Positions 39,488 through 48,354 of a stretch of 64,000 nucleotides of DNA are shown piece after piece. Source of the stretch: Chryseobacterium taichungense (GTDB taxonomy: Bacteria; Bacteroidota; Bacteroidia; Flavobacteriales; Weeksellaceae); assembly GCF_900109935.1 (NCBI RefSeq), contig NZ_FOBV01000002.1, positions 310,001 to 374,000 of the forward strand. The letters are read 5' to 3'. Every line of letters begins with the position of its first letter. Position 1 is the first letter of the stretch. Under the pieces are notes generated by a model. The model was not told the DNA's origin, ran no database searches, and saw only the letters and a program-made list of their open reading frames with translations. A program made the position numbers and the translations under genes.

Positions 39488-40936
39488 ATGAATAATCAGC
39501 CACAAAAAATATCGGTTATAGAAAAAGTAGGCTACAGTTTGGGCGATCTTGCTGCCAATCTTGTTTTTCAGACCCTTGTAACCTATCTCGCTTACTTTTA
39601 CACGGATATTTACGGATTAAAGGCAGAAGATGCTTCGGTAATCACGCTAATTGTAGGATTAATTGCCGGTTTCGGCTTCAATCCGATGATCGGGGCTTTG
39701 GCCGACCGTACCAGTACGAAATGGGGAAAATTTCGTCCATGGATTCTTTTTACTGCAGTTCCACTGGGGATTGCTGCTTTGCTGGCCTTCAGCACACCCG
39801 GTTTTTCTTACAAAGGAAAAATGATTTATGCAGCGGCAACTTACTCATTATTATTGCTATTATATGCTGCTAATAATTTACCTTATGCAGCACTAAGCGG
39901 TGTGATCACAGGAGATATGGGGGAAAGAAACAGTATTTCTTCATATCGTTTTGTAGCGGTGATGTTTGCCCAGTTTTTTGTTCAGGTCTTCATGTTGCCG
40001 ATCATTTTATCCGTTGGCCATGGTGATAAAGCTGCCGGTATCGAAACCGTTATGACATGGCTTGCCGTGATAGGCTCTGTGATGCTTCTGATCACATTTT
40101 TCACCACGAAAGAAAGAATTATTCCTAAACCGGAACAAAAATCTACTTTAAAAGAGGATTTAAAGGATATTTTCCAGAACAGACCATGGATTATCATGCT
40201 CACCGTTACGGCTTTTATTTTCATTACGCTGGCGATGAAAGGAGGGGCGTATGTATATTATTTTAACAATTATGTAGATGAAACATCGCTGAAAAGCTTT
40301 ATTTCTCCCATCACCTCTTTTTTCAACTCGATCGGAATGAATTTCTTCGGGGAAGATCCTAAATCAGCAGGTTTCGGATTATTTAATGCAGGAGGAATTA
40401 TTATGATGATTATTGGAATTACTTTTTCTAAAAGATTTGCGGATAAATACGGAAAGCGTGACACCTTCATTGCATCGCTTTTTATTTCTACTTTATTTGT
40501 TCTGTTCTTTATTTTTTACCCTCCGAAAGCGGTAGGGATTATGTTCCTGTCACAGATTTTACATGGATTCTTTTACGGAATCAGCACGCCTTTACTATGG
40601 GCTATGATTGCCGACGTTGCCGACTACTCCGAATGGAAAAACAACAGAAGAGCAACAGCGATTATCTTTTCTGCCATGATGGTAGGTTTAAAGGTTGGCT
40701 TAAGTATAGGAAGTTCGTTAGTAGCCCTCATTATCGGTAAATACGGATATATTTCTACGGAAGGCAGCGTAAATGTTGTTCAGCCTGAAACAGTAGCAGC
40801 GGGTGCAAAAATGTTGGTGAGTGTGTTCCCATCAATCCCTTTTTTCATCGCATGCGGACTGCTTTTATTTTACAAAATTAACAAGAAAATGGAAGTTCAG
40901 ATTGAGAAAGATCTGGCGGAAAGAAGAAAACAATAA
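39488..40936 (+). CDS. GPH-family (glycoside-pentoside-hexuronide) sugar symporter
   Basis: 482 residues with about 12 membrane helices of the major facilitator fold. GPH markers are the N-terminal KVGYSLGDLAANLVFQ, FNPMIGALADRTSTKWGKFRPWIL between helices 2 and 3, and MIADVADYSEWKNNRRATA in the second half. Such proteins import xylosides and other oligosaccharides with a cation. Its gene is 2 bases from the GH10 xylanase and close to the cytoplasmic GH43, so import of xylobiose or other short xylo-oligosaccharides is the best inference. Confidence 0.9.
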   Translation: MNNQPQKISVIEKVGYSLGDLAANLVFQTLVTYLAYFYTDIYGLKAEDASVITLIVGLIAGFGFNPMIGALADRTSTKWGKFRPWILFTAVPLGIAALLAFSTPGFSYKGKMIYAAATYSLLLLLYAANNLPYAALSGVITGDMGERNSISSYRFVAVMFAQFFVQVFMLPIILSVGHGDKAAGIETVMTWLAVIGSVMLLITFFTTKERIIPKPEQKSTLKEDLKDIFQNRPWIIMLTVTAFIFITLAMKGGAYVYYFNNYVDETSLKSFISPITSFFNSIGMNFFGEDPKSAGFGLFNAGGIIMMIIGITFSKRFADKYGKRDTFIASLFISTLFVLFFIFYPPKAVGIMFLSQILHGFFYGISTPLLWAMIADVADYSEWKNNRRATAIIFSAMMVGLKVGLSIGSSLVALIIGKYGYISTEGSVNVVQPETVAAGAKMLVSVFPSIPFFIACGLLLFYKINKKMEVQIEKDLAERRKQ

Positions 40937-40938
40937 TT

Positions 40939-42090
40939 ATGAATATGAAGCGTATTATTTTATTTAGTTTAATGACTTTGGCTGTTTCAAATGTAGGAGC
41001 CCAAAAATCTGATAATTCTCTGAAGAAAGCTTTTAAAGATAAATTTTATATAGGAACAGCCATGAGCCTTCCGCAAATTAACGGAACGGATGTGAAATCT
41101 GATCAGATTATCACTTCACAGTTTAGTTCAATTGTTGCAGAAAACTGTATGAAATCAATGTTTTTACAACCTCAGGAAGGAAAATTTTTCTTTGATGATG
41201 CCGATCGTTTTGTGTCTTTTGGTGAAAAAAACAACATGTTTATCATTGGTCATACACTGATCTGGCATTCGCAGTTGCCAAAATGGTTTTTTGTGGACAA
41301 AGATGGTAAAAATGTTTCCGCTGAAGTGCTTAAACAGCGAATGAAAAGTCATATCACCACTGTTGTTTCAAGATACAAAGGTCGTGTGAAAGGCTGGGAT
41401 GTTGTGAATGAGGCTATTATGGAAGACGGGACGTACAGAAAAAGCAAGTTTTATGAGATTCTCGGAGAAGAATTTATTCCGCTGGCTTTCCAGTACGCGC
41501 ACGAAGCCGATCCGAATGCTGAATTGTATTACAATGATTACAACGAATGGTTTCCTGAAAAAGTAAAAACGGTACTCAATATCGTTAGAAAGATGAAATC
41601 CAGAGGGATAAGAGTTGACGGTGTTGGTATGCAGACACACGTTGGTCTTGATAATCCGAAACTGGCAGAATATGAAAAAGCCCTGGTAGATTACGCTGCC
41701 GCAGGAGTAAAAGTGAATATCACTGAAATGGAAATCAGTGCATTGCCCTCACCATGGGGAACTTCTGCCAACATTTCCGACAAAGTAGAGTATGATGCAA
41801 AGATGAATCCTTACACTAAAGGTCTTCCTGAAAATGTGCAAAAGGATTGGGAAAACCGCTATCTTAGTTTTTTCCGTCTGTTCATCAAGCATCAGGATAA
41901 GATCAGAAGGGTTACGTTATGGGGTGTGACGGATAATCAATCCTGGAAAAATGATTTCCCTGTAAAAGGCCGAACTGATTATCCATTACTCTTCGAACGC
42001 AATTTTAAAGCAAAACCTGTTGTGGGAAAAATTATTCAATTAACAAAGGAAAATAATATTACTAAACCACAAAAGCCACAAAAGAAATAA
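40939..42090 (+). CDS. GH10 endo-1,4-beta-xylanase
   Basis: 383 residues with a signal peptide (about 1-21, ending VGAQ). Single GH10 domain: HTLIWHSQLPKWF, acid/base Glu158 in WDVVNEAI and nucleophile Glu263 in VNITEMEI, then the WGVTDNQSW block. There is no carbohydrate-binding module or T9SS domain. It cleaves the xylan backbone or large xylo-oligosaccharides, probably in the periplasm or at the outer membrane. An alternative start is the ATG at 40945, two codons in. It is tightly coupled to the symporter gene upstream. Confidence 0.96.
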   Translation: MNMKRIILFSLMTLAVSNVGAQKSDNSLKKAFKDKFYIGTAMSLPQINGTDVKSDQIITSQFSSIVAENCMKSMFLQPQEGKFFFDDADRFVSFGEKNNMFIIGHTLIWHSQLPKWFFVDKDGKNVSAEVLKQRMKSHITTVVSRYKGRVKGWDVVNEAIMEDGTYRKSKFYEILGEEFIPLAFQYAHEADPNAELYYNDYNEWFPEKVKTVLNIVRKMKSRGIRVDGVGMQTHVGLDNPKLAEYEKALVDYAAAGVKVNITEMEISALPSPWGTSANISDKVEYDAKMNPYTKGLPENVQKDWENRYLSFFRLFIKHQDKIRRVTLWGVTDNQSWKNDFPVKGRTDYPLLFERNFKAKPVVGKIIQLTKENNITKPQKPQKK

Positions 42091-42226
42091 TTGGAAACAG
42101 AATGATTAAAAGAACAAAAAAGCGGAATATTCCTATAATACTTTTTTGAACTTTTGAAAAACTTATTAAAAAAATAAATCTTTTGTGGTTAAAAACAAAA
42201 TCTATTATCTAAAAGTCTAAACTAAA

Positions 42227-43201
42227 ATGAACAAAGCAAAATATCTATTCCCGAAAGACTATATGGCAGATCCTTCCGTACATGTTTTCGAGGGTAAAAT
42301 TTATATCTATCCTTCCCACGACCGTGAAAGCGGAATTGAAGAAAATGACAACGGCGATCACTTCGATATGAATGATTACCACGTTTTTTCTTTAGATGAT
42401 ATAGAAAATGGAGAAATTACCGATCATGGAGTTGTACTTTCCGTGAAGGATATTCCCTGGTCGGGGAGACAGTTATGGGACTGTGATGTTGCTTTTAAAG
42501 ACGGCAAATATTATATGTATTTCCCATTAAAAGATAAAAATGATATTTTCAGAATAGGTGTTGCAGTGAGCGACAAACCGTACGGACCTTTTGTTCCCGA
42601 AAAGCATCCGATGATGGGAAGTTACAGCATTGATCCATGTATTTTTGAAGAAAACGGAAAACATTATATATATTTTGGAGGAATCTGGGGCGGACAGTTA
42701 CAACGTTACAGAAACAATAAAGCCTTGGAATCCGCAGTAATTCCTCAGGATGATGAAGCTGCCATTCCATCCAAAGTTGCTTTGTTAAGCGAAAATATGC
42801 TTGAGTTTGCCGAAGAGCCTAAAGATGTTCTTATCCTCGATGAAAACGGAAATCCTCTGCTTCATGGGGACAAACACCGCTTCTTTGAAGCTTCTTGGAT
42901 GCACAAATACAATGGCAAATATTATTTTTCATATTCAACGGGCGATACTCATTTACTATGTTATGCAACCGGTGATAATCCTTACGGACCATTTACTTTT
43001 CAGGGTGAAATCTTAACACCTGTGGTCGGCTGGACGACCCATCACAGTATTGTTGAGTTTAAAGGAAAATGGTATCTGTTCTTTCACGACAGCGTTCCAA
43101 GCGGCGGAAGAACCTGGCTTCGAAGCATGAAAGTTGTTGAACTGGAATATGATGCTGATGGTAAAATTAAAACTATTGAAGGATTGGACGAAAATCAATA
43201 A
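42227..43201 (+). CDS. GH43 beta-xylosidase/arabinofuranosidase, cytoplasmic
   Basis: 324 residues with no signal peptide, unlike the other three GH43 here. Single five-blade domain: catalytic base Asp in YMADPSVHVF, pKa modulator Asp in SIDPCIF, general acid Glu in FFEASWMHKYNG. The form with GDNPYGPFTFQG and WTTHHSIVEFKGKWYLFFHD is typical of intracellular exo-xylosidases beside GPH symporters. It should split imported xylobiose or arabinosylated xylo-oligosaccharides. The upstream 136 bases hold a TTTTGTGGTTAAAAAC-type dispersed element and no clear promoter. Confidence 0.92.
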   Translation: MNKAKYLFPKDYMADPSVHVFEGKIYIYPSHDRESGIEENDNGDHFDMNDYHVFSLDDIENGEITDHGVVLSVKDIPWSGRQLWDCDVAFKDGKYYMYFPLKDKNDIFRIGVAVSDKPYGPFVPEKHPMMGSYSIDPCIFEENGKHYIYFGGIWGGQLQRYRNNKALESAVIPQDDEAAIPSKVALLSENMLEFAEEPKDVLILDENGNPLLHGDKHRFFEASWMHKYNGKYYFSYSTGDTHLLCYATGDNPYGPFTFQGEILTPVVGWTTHHSIVEFKGKWYLFFHDSVPSGGRTWLRSMKVVELEYDADGKIKTIEGLDENQ

Positions 43202-43229
43202 ACTTTGTCAAAGTTTTCAATTATCAACG

Positions 43230-43274
43230 GAACCCGAAGGGTTCAATAACAATAGCCGTAGGTAAATCTATGGA
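43230..43274. repeat. Two-hairpin dispersed repeat, copy C
   Basis: Same structure as copies at 27508 and 28349, one base shorter, with a changed second arm (CCGTAGGTAAATCTATGG). It lies in the GH43-GH67 gap. Confidence 0.82.
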
Positions 43275-43301
43275 AAATAAAATTAATTAAAGTAAATCTA
43301 A

Positions 43302-45335
43302 ATGCAACATTTCCGAGCTTATTTTGTACTATTTCTAATAATTCCGTTAATGATCTTTGCGGAAGACGGAAGTCAGCTTTGGCTTCGCTTTCCTGCAAAA
43401 AATGGGATATCGGCAGATCAGATCATTGCTAAAGGAAACAGTCCGACTTTAAATATTGCCAGAAAAGAATTAAGCAGTCATTGGCAGGGACAAACAGTGG
43501 AGCTGAGAACTGATAAATCATTAAAAAAACTAAAGGATGGCTACACAATAAAATCCAGCCAGAATAAAATTGTAATTTCTGCCGGAAAGGAAATAGGTTT
43601 GCTGTATGGAGTATATCATATTTTAAGGCTTCAGCAGAATCAAGTTTCAACGTTAAATTTAAATATTACAGAAAAACCTTCGTACGATGTAAGAATTCTC
43701 AATCATTGGGATAATCTTGACGGAACCATCGAACGTGGTTATGCAGGGCATTCGCTTTGGAAATGGGAAGATTTACCAAATATAATTTCTCCCCGATATG
43801 AAGAATACGCATGGGCAAATGCTTCTGTCGGCATCAATTCTGTGGTATTGAACAATGTTAATGCTTCTCCCAACATGCTTCGGGAGGATTACCTGAAGAA
43901 AGTAAAAGTGCTGGCAGATATTTTCAGACCGTACGGAATCAGAGTTTATCTTTCGGTAAATTTTGCCTCACCTAAAGTATTGGGAGGAACCGAAAATTCA
44001 GATCCTTTAAATAAAAACGTTCAGAAATGGTGGAAAGATAAAGCTTCAGAAATTTATAAATTAATTCCGGACTTCGGTGGTTTTTTAGTGAAAGCCAATT
44101 CAGAAGGCCAGCCCGGACCTCAGGATTACGGGAGAACGCATGCTGACGGAGCCAACATGATGGCAGATGTCCTGAAGCCTTACGGAGGAATCGTTATGTG
44201 GAGAGCTTTTGTGTACAGCCCAAGCAAAGATGACCGTGCCAAGCAAGCCTACCTTGAATTTGTTCCTCTTGATGGGAAATTCAGGGATAATGTGATTATT
44301 CAGATTAAAAATGGACCTGTTGATTTTCAGCCTCGCGAAGCATTCAATCCGTTGTTTGGAGCATTAAAGAAAACTCCTGAAATGGTAGAATTTCAGATCA
44401 CGCAGGAATATCTGGGACAGGCTAATCATCTCGTTTATCTTGCTCCATTATTTAAAGAAACTTTGGAAAGTGATACTTATTCGAATGGCGAAGGTTCCAC
44501 AATTGCTAAAATTACCGACGGGACATTAAGACCTGCAAAAATTACGGCCATTTCCGCTGTTGCCAATATCGGAGAAGATACCAACTGGACAGGTCATCAT
44601 TTTGCACAGGCCAACTGGTATGCTTTCGGACGCCTGGCCTGGAATCATGAACTCAGCGCAGATCAGATTGCAAAGGAATGGATCACCATGACTTTTACCG
44701 ATAATGAAAAGTTTGTCAATCCTGTTAAAGAAATGATGCTCACTTCAAGAGAAACCGCTGTTGATTATATGATGCCTTTGGGTCTTCACCACATTTTTGC
44801 AGGAGGACACCACTATGGACCAGAACCCTGGGGAGATTATAAAGGAGGAAGACCTGACTGGTCGCCGGTATATTATCATCAGGCCGATAAAAATGGAGTA
44901 GGATTCGACAGAACCAAAACGGGCAGCGATGCTGTTTCTCAATATTTTCCACCGCTTAATGAGATCTATGGAAATATTAAAACCTGTCCTGAAAATCTTA
45001 TTTTATGGTTCCACCATGTTCCGTGGGACTATAAAATGAAAGACGGAAAAACCCTGTGGGAAGAACTTTGTTATAAATATGATTCAGGAGTTCATGAAGT
45101 GAGAGATTATCAGAAAATCTGGGATCAGATGGAACCTTACATCGATGAACAAAGATTTGCAGAAGTACAGTCAAAACTGAAAATCCAGTCTAAAGATGCA
45201 GTCTGGTGGAAAGATGCCTGTTTATTGTATTTCCAGACTTTTTCTCAGATGCCGATTCCTTATGAAATAGAAAGACCGGTGCATGAGCTGGAAGATCTGA
45301 AAAAAATAAAGCTCAAGATGGGCCACCATAATTAA
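43302..45335 (+). CDS. GH67 alpha-glucuronidase
   Basis: 677 residues with a signal peptide (about 1-20, ending IFAED). An N-terminal domain (SQLWLRFP to SQNKIVISAGKEIG) precedes a barrel with RILNHWDNLDGTIERGYAG, GFLVKANSEGQPGPQDYGR (Glu268 is the likely general acid) and GGIVMWRAFVYS. A helical C-terminal domain with GHHYGPEPWGDYKGGRPDWSP completes the family pattern. It removes (4-O-methyl)glucuronic acid from the non-reducing end of xylo-oligosaccharides, downstream of GH10/GH30 action. This is the last gene of the hemicellulose run. Confidence 0.96.
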   Translation: MQHFRAYFVLFLIIPLMIFAEDGSQLWLRFPAKNGISADQIIAKGNSPTLNIARKELSSHWQGQTVELRTDKSLKKLKDGYTIKSSQNKIVISAGKEIGLLYGVYHILRLQQNQVSTLNLNITEKPSYDVRILNHWDNLDGTIERGYAGHSLWKWEDLPNIISPRYEEYAWANASVGINSVVLNNVNASPNMLREDYLKKVKVLADIFRPYGIRVYLSVNFASPKVLGGTENSDPLNKNVQKWWKDKASEIYKLIPDFGGFLVKANSEGQPGPQDYGRTHADGANMMADVLKPYGGIVMWRAFVYSPSKDDRAKQAYLEFVPLDGKFRDNVIIQIKNGPVDFQPREAFNPLFGALKKTPEMVEFQITQEYLGQANHLVYLAPLFKETLESDTYSNGEGSTIAKITDGTLRPAKITAISAVANIGEDTNWTGHHFAQANWYAFGRLAWNHELSADQIAKEWITMTFTDNEKFVNPVKEMMLTSRETAVDYMMPLGLHHIFAGGHHYGPEPWGDYKGGRPDWSPVYYHQADKNGVGFDRTKTGSDAVSQYFPPLNEIYGNIKTCPENLILWFHHVPWDYKMKDGKTLWEELCYKYDSGVHEVRDYQKIWDQMEPYIDEQRFAEVQSKLKIQSKDAVWWKDACLLYFQTFSQMPIPYEIERPVHELEDLKKIKLKMGHHN

Positions 45336-45341
45336 AAAAAA

Positions 45342-45385
45342 TGAGGCAACTCTTTTTCCGTAATTTGAAAATAAGAGTTGCCTCA
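45342..45385 (-). terminator. Terminator of the minus-strand secreted-protein gene
   Basis: Perfect 13-base stem TGAGGCAACTCTT / AAGAGTTGCCTCA. On the minus strand the stem is followed by eight T. On the + strand it lacks a T-run but could still slow transcription from GH67. Confidence 0.82.
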
Positions 45386-45456
45386 TAAAAAAATAACTGT
45401 ACGTAAAATTTATCCGGGACTAATCGGATCAACTATATAAATAATTTAGTTTAAGA

Positions 45457-46053
45457 TTATTTCAGAGAAATTATCTTGTTAAAAATATTTCCATTTTCTT
45501 CTACTCGGATGATGTAGTTTTCTGAAGTATTTCGGTTAAGATCAAATGTCAAATCCAATTCCCCATTCGCAGATTGTTTAGTTTGATTATAATAACTGTT
45601 GTTTGCAAAATCCATCACAGAAATGTTCACCGGATTTTTTGTGTTGGATAAATGAAGCTTCACCATATTATCTGAAATTGTATATTCAGGTTTATTGATT
45701 ACGCTCACAGGAGTTTTATCCACTTCCATCACATTATTCTTAGTGATACTAATTCTGTACTTTTCAACTTTTGTTTCAGATTCTGCAACCAGGTAATACG
45801 TTCCTGAAGCAAATTCATTCAGATCATAAGATTTTGATACCGAATTTTCAGTGTTTAATTTTTCTGAAAATAACTCACCATCAATATCGTTATAAACAAA
45901 CAATGAAACATTTTTAGCATTTGATATTTCAAAGTTTAATGTTTTTGAATTTACATTTCCCAAAGAGATAGAAAAATCTCTGTCCTTACTCATCAAACTT
46001 GCTGAGATTAATAAGAATCCTGCAAGAAAACCAGATTTTAATAATTTATTCAT
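45457..46053 (-). CDS. Small secreted protein of two sorting-domain-like modules
   Basis: 198 residues with a signal peptide (about 1-22). I do not recognise a named family. The mature part reads as two beta modules of about 75-80 residues, each resembling the T9SS type A domain pattern: NVSLFVYNDIDGELFSE ... SGTYYLVAESETKVEKYRISI and NISVMDFANNSYYNQ ... SENYIIRVEENGNIFNKIISLK. There is no catalytic domain. It could be a cell-surface structural or binding protein; the role is unknown. It is transcribed alone, against its neighbours, with its own terminator. Confidence 0.75.
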   Translation of the reverse strand: MNKLLKSGFLAGFLLISASLMSKDRDFSISLGNVNSKTLNFEISNAKNVSLFVYNDIDGELFSEKLNTENSVSKSYDLNEFASGTYYLVAESETKVEKYRISITKNNVMEVDKTPVSVINKPEYTISDNMVKLHLSNTKNPVNISVMDFANNSYYNQTKQSANGELDLTFDLNRNTSENYIIRVEENGNIFNKIISLK

Positions 46054-46184
46054 AATGATAAGTTTTTTGTTGTTGAAAATTTATATTGCAAATCTACACC
46101 AGTAATCTTTTCGTTTCTACAATACAATTTTCACATATATGTACAATATTAACCTTTTTTGTATGTTAATTAAATATTAATTGT

Positions 46185-46192
46185 TAATTTTG
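46185..46192 (+). promoter_or_regulatory. Promoter -7 box of the AraC-type regulator gene
   Basis: TAATTTTG fits TAnnTTTG, with a TTG at 46159-46161 (23-base spacing) as the -33 element, 22 bases upstream of the ATG at 46215. Confidence 0.6.
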
Positions 46193-46214
46193 CATATATA
46201 ATAGAAGGTATAAT

Positions 46215-47087
46215 ATGAAACATTCACATCCCGCTTTTGAAGCCATAAAACCTAATATTGGCAGTAGTTTTACCAGCCTCAAATTTCTTAGGAATGAAAA
46301 TATAAAATCACATGTCTGGCATTATCATCCGGAAGTTGAGCTCATATTTGTTTGCAAAGGATCAGGAAAAAGACAGATAGGAAGTAATATTTCTTATTTT
46401 TCAGATGGCGACCTGGTACTGATTGGGAGCAATCTTCCCCATTGTGGACTCACCAATGAAAATACCAACAATGATTACGAAATGGTAATTCAGTTCAAGC
46501 CTGATTTCCTGGGAGAAAATATCTGGGAAACTCCTGAGATGCACAGAATTTCTGCTTTGCTTGAAAAATCAAAAGCCGGAATTGTTTTTGAGGAAAACAT
46601 TAAAAAAACAGTCGGAAAAAAAATTGCTGATATGCATGAAATGTCATCGTTGAACAAGCTCATCAGCTTTCTCGAAATATTGGATGAACTGGCTACTACA
46701 CAGGATTATAGAATATTAAACGCCGGAAAATATTATCTGCAGACACAGGTTGAGGATAATGAAAGAATCAACCATATTTTTAATTATGTGAAAGATCACT
46801 TCAAAGAACAGATCACCCTTGAAGAAATTGCCGATCTTGCCAATATGAAAGTGCCGTCTTTCTGCCGTTATTTTAAGAAAATTACGAATAAAACATTTAC
46901 CCAGTTCGTGAATGAATACCGAATTACGCACTCTCTGAAACTCCTTGCAGAACAGCCTTTAAGCATTACTGAAGTTTGTTTCGAATCGGGTTTCAACAAT
47001 TTCAGTTATTTTAATAAAACTTTTAAAGAATACATTAAAAAAAGTCCGTCACAGTACAGAAAAGAGTTTAATTATTTTATGGAATAA
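46215..47087 (+). CDS. AraC-family transcriptional regulator with cupin sensor domain
   Basis: 290 residues. The N-terminal cupin domain (about 20-110, WHYHPEVELIFVCKGSGKRQIG) is the usual sugar-sensing part. The C-terminal double helix-turn-helix (about 190-288) has ITLEEIADLANMKVPSFCRYFKK and ITEVCFESGFNNFSYFNKTFKEY. It has its own promoter and lies 79 bases upstream of galK on the same strand, so it may control galactose or hemicellulose genes. The effector cannot be deduced. Confidence 0.92.
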   Translation: MKHSHPAFEAIKPNIGSSFTSLKFLRNENIKSHVWHYHPEVELIFVCKGSGKRQIGSNISYFSDGDLVLIGSNLPHCGLTNENTNNDYEMVIQFKPDFLGENIWETPEMHRISALLEKSKAGIVFEENIKKTVGKKIADMHEMSSLNKLISFLEILDELATTQDYRILNAGKYYLQTQVEDNERINHIFNYVKDHFKEQITLEEIADLANMKVPSFCRYFKKITNKTFTQFVNEYRITHSLKLLAEQPLSITEVCFESGFNNFSYFNKTFKEYIKKSPSQYRKEFNYFME

Positions 47088-47119
47088 TTTCAAAGACAAT
47101 AATTGTTTATTTAAAATAT

Positions 47120-47138
47120 ACGTGTAAATTTAACACTT
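47120..47138 (+). promoter_or_regulatory. Possible AraR-type operator upstream of galK
   Basis: ACGTGT-N7-ACACTT has the GTGT-N7-ACAC core of the operator found at arabinose genes, with one outer mismatch. It lies 28 bases upstream of the galK start. It could link galactose use to the same regulator, or be chance. Confidence 0.4.
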
Positions 47139-47166
47139 ATAAATTACAGCATAAAATATTCGTATT

Positions 47167-48354
47167 TTGATCCAGGAAAAATTAATTAATGATACAAAAG
47201 AGGCTTTTAAAACTGCCTTTCAGTCAGAGCCCGAACATATCTTTCTTTCACCGGGAAGAATTAATATTATCGGTGAGCACGTTGATTACAGTGATGGTTT
47301 TGTTTTACCCGCCGCAATCGATAAGTATATTTGCTTTGCAGTAGAAAAGGTGGATTCTGAAACCTGTACTTTTTTTGCAAAGGACTTTAATGACAGTTTC
47401 AGTTTTAATATTAATGAAAAACAATCGCCTGTTGTACAAACCTGGGTCAATTATTTACTCGGTGTTTTCAATGCCATTCAGGAAGAAGGAAAGACAATCG
47501 GAGGATTACGGATTGCTTTCAGCAGTACGATACCGATGGGTTCCGGACTTTCTTCATCTGCAGCGCTGGAGTGCGGATTTGCTTTTATCCTTAATCAGAT
47601 TTTTAATCTTGATTTTTCCAAAAAAGAAATTTCATTAATTGGTCAGAAATCAGAGCATACATTCGTTGGCGTCAAATGTGGAATTATGGATCAGTTTGCC
47701 TCCGTTTTTGGAAAAGACGGAAAAGTTATTATGCTCGACTGCCATTCGCTGGATCATCAATATTTTAATGCAGATCTTGAAGGCTACAGTTTGGTATTGT
47801 TCGACAGCTGTGTGAAACATACGCATCTCACATCGGGATACAACGACAGACGTCGGGATGTTGACAATGGGAAAAAAGCTTTATGGGAAAGATTTCCACA
47901 TATTACCAGATTCCGGGATTTCAGCTTTGACATGCTTGACCAGGTGCGTGAGGAAATAGGAGAGATTTCATATAAAAGATGTCTTTATCTCCTGAAAGAA
48001 ATCAAAAGAGTAGAGCAGGCAGCACAGGCTTTGTCTGAAAATAATGCAGTTCGCCTCGGAGAACTTCTTACCGAAACCCATTCCGGACTTTCTAAAGAAT
48101 TTGAAGTCAGCTGCGATGAGCTTGATTTCCTTGTAGAACAGACCTTAAAAGAAGACGGCGTTCTCGGCGCAAGAATTATGGGCGGAGGATTTGGCGGCTG
48201 TAGCATCAATCTTATTAAAGAAGATTTTGTAGATAAAGTCATTAACACCATAAGTGAAAATTATCAGGCTGAATTTAATATTCAGATGAAAATATATCAG
48301 GTAAAAATTTCAGAAGGAACAAAAGAATACACAACCAATGAGTTCAGCATTTGA
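47167..48354 (+). CDS. galK: Galactokinase
   Basis: 395 residues, cytoplasmic GHMP kinase. The galactokinase signature LSPGRINIIGEHVDYSDG, the ATP-binding PMGSGLSSSAALE and the C-terminal GARIMGGGFGGCSINL are all present. No ATG precedes the signature in frame, so the start is a TTG at 47167 (an ATT just upstream is the alternative). It phosphorylates galactose released by the GH27 and GH97 enzymes. Its 3' end overlaps galT by 17 bases, so translation of the pair is probably coupled. Confidence 0.95.
   Translation: MIQEKLINDTKEAFKTAFQSEPEHIFLSPGRINIIGEHVDYSDGFVLPAAIDKYICFAVEKVDSETCTFFAKDFNDSFSFNINEKQSPVVQTWVNYLLGVFNAIQEEGKTIGGLRIAFSSTIPMGSGLSSSAALECGFAFILNQIFNLDFSKKEISLIGQKSEHTFVGVKCGIMDQFASVFGKDGKVIMLDCHSLDHQYFNADLEGYSLVLFDSCVKHTHLTSGYNDRRRDVDNGKKALWERFPHITRFRDFSFDMLDQVREEIGEISYKRCLYLLKEIKRVEQAAQALSENNAVRLGELLTETHSGLSKEFEVSCDELDFLVEQTLKEDGVLGARIMGGGFGGCSINLIKEDFVDKVINTISENYQAEFNIQMKIYQVKISEGTKEYTTNEFSI

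Noticed and set aside
42181-42200. TTTTGT-N8-ACAAAA inverted repeat upstream of the cytoplasmic GH43
   Set aside because: Spacing is 8, arms differ from the candidate operator, and a similar CTTTTG...GGTTAAAA element recurs near 58432, so it is more likely a dispersed repeat.
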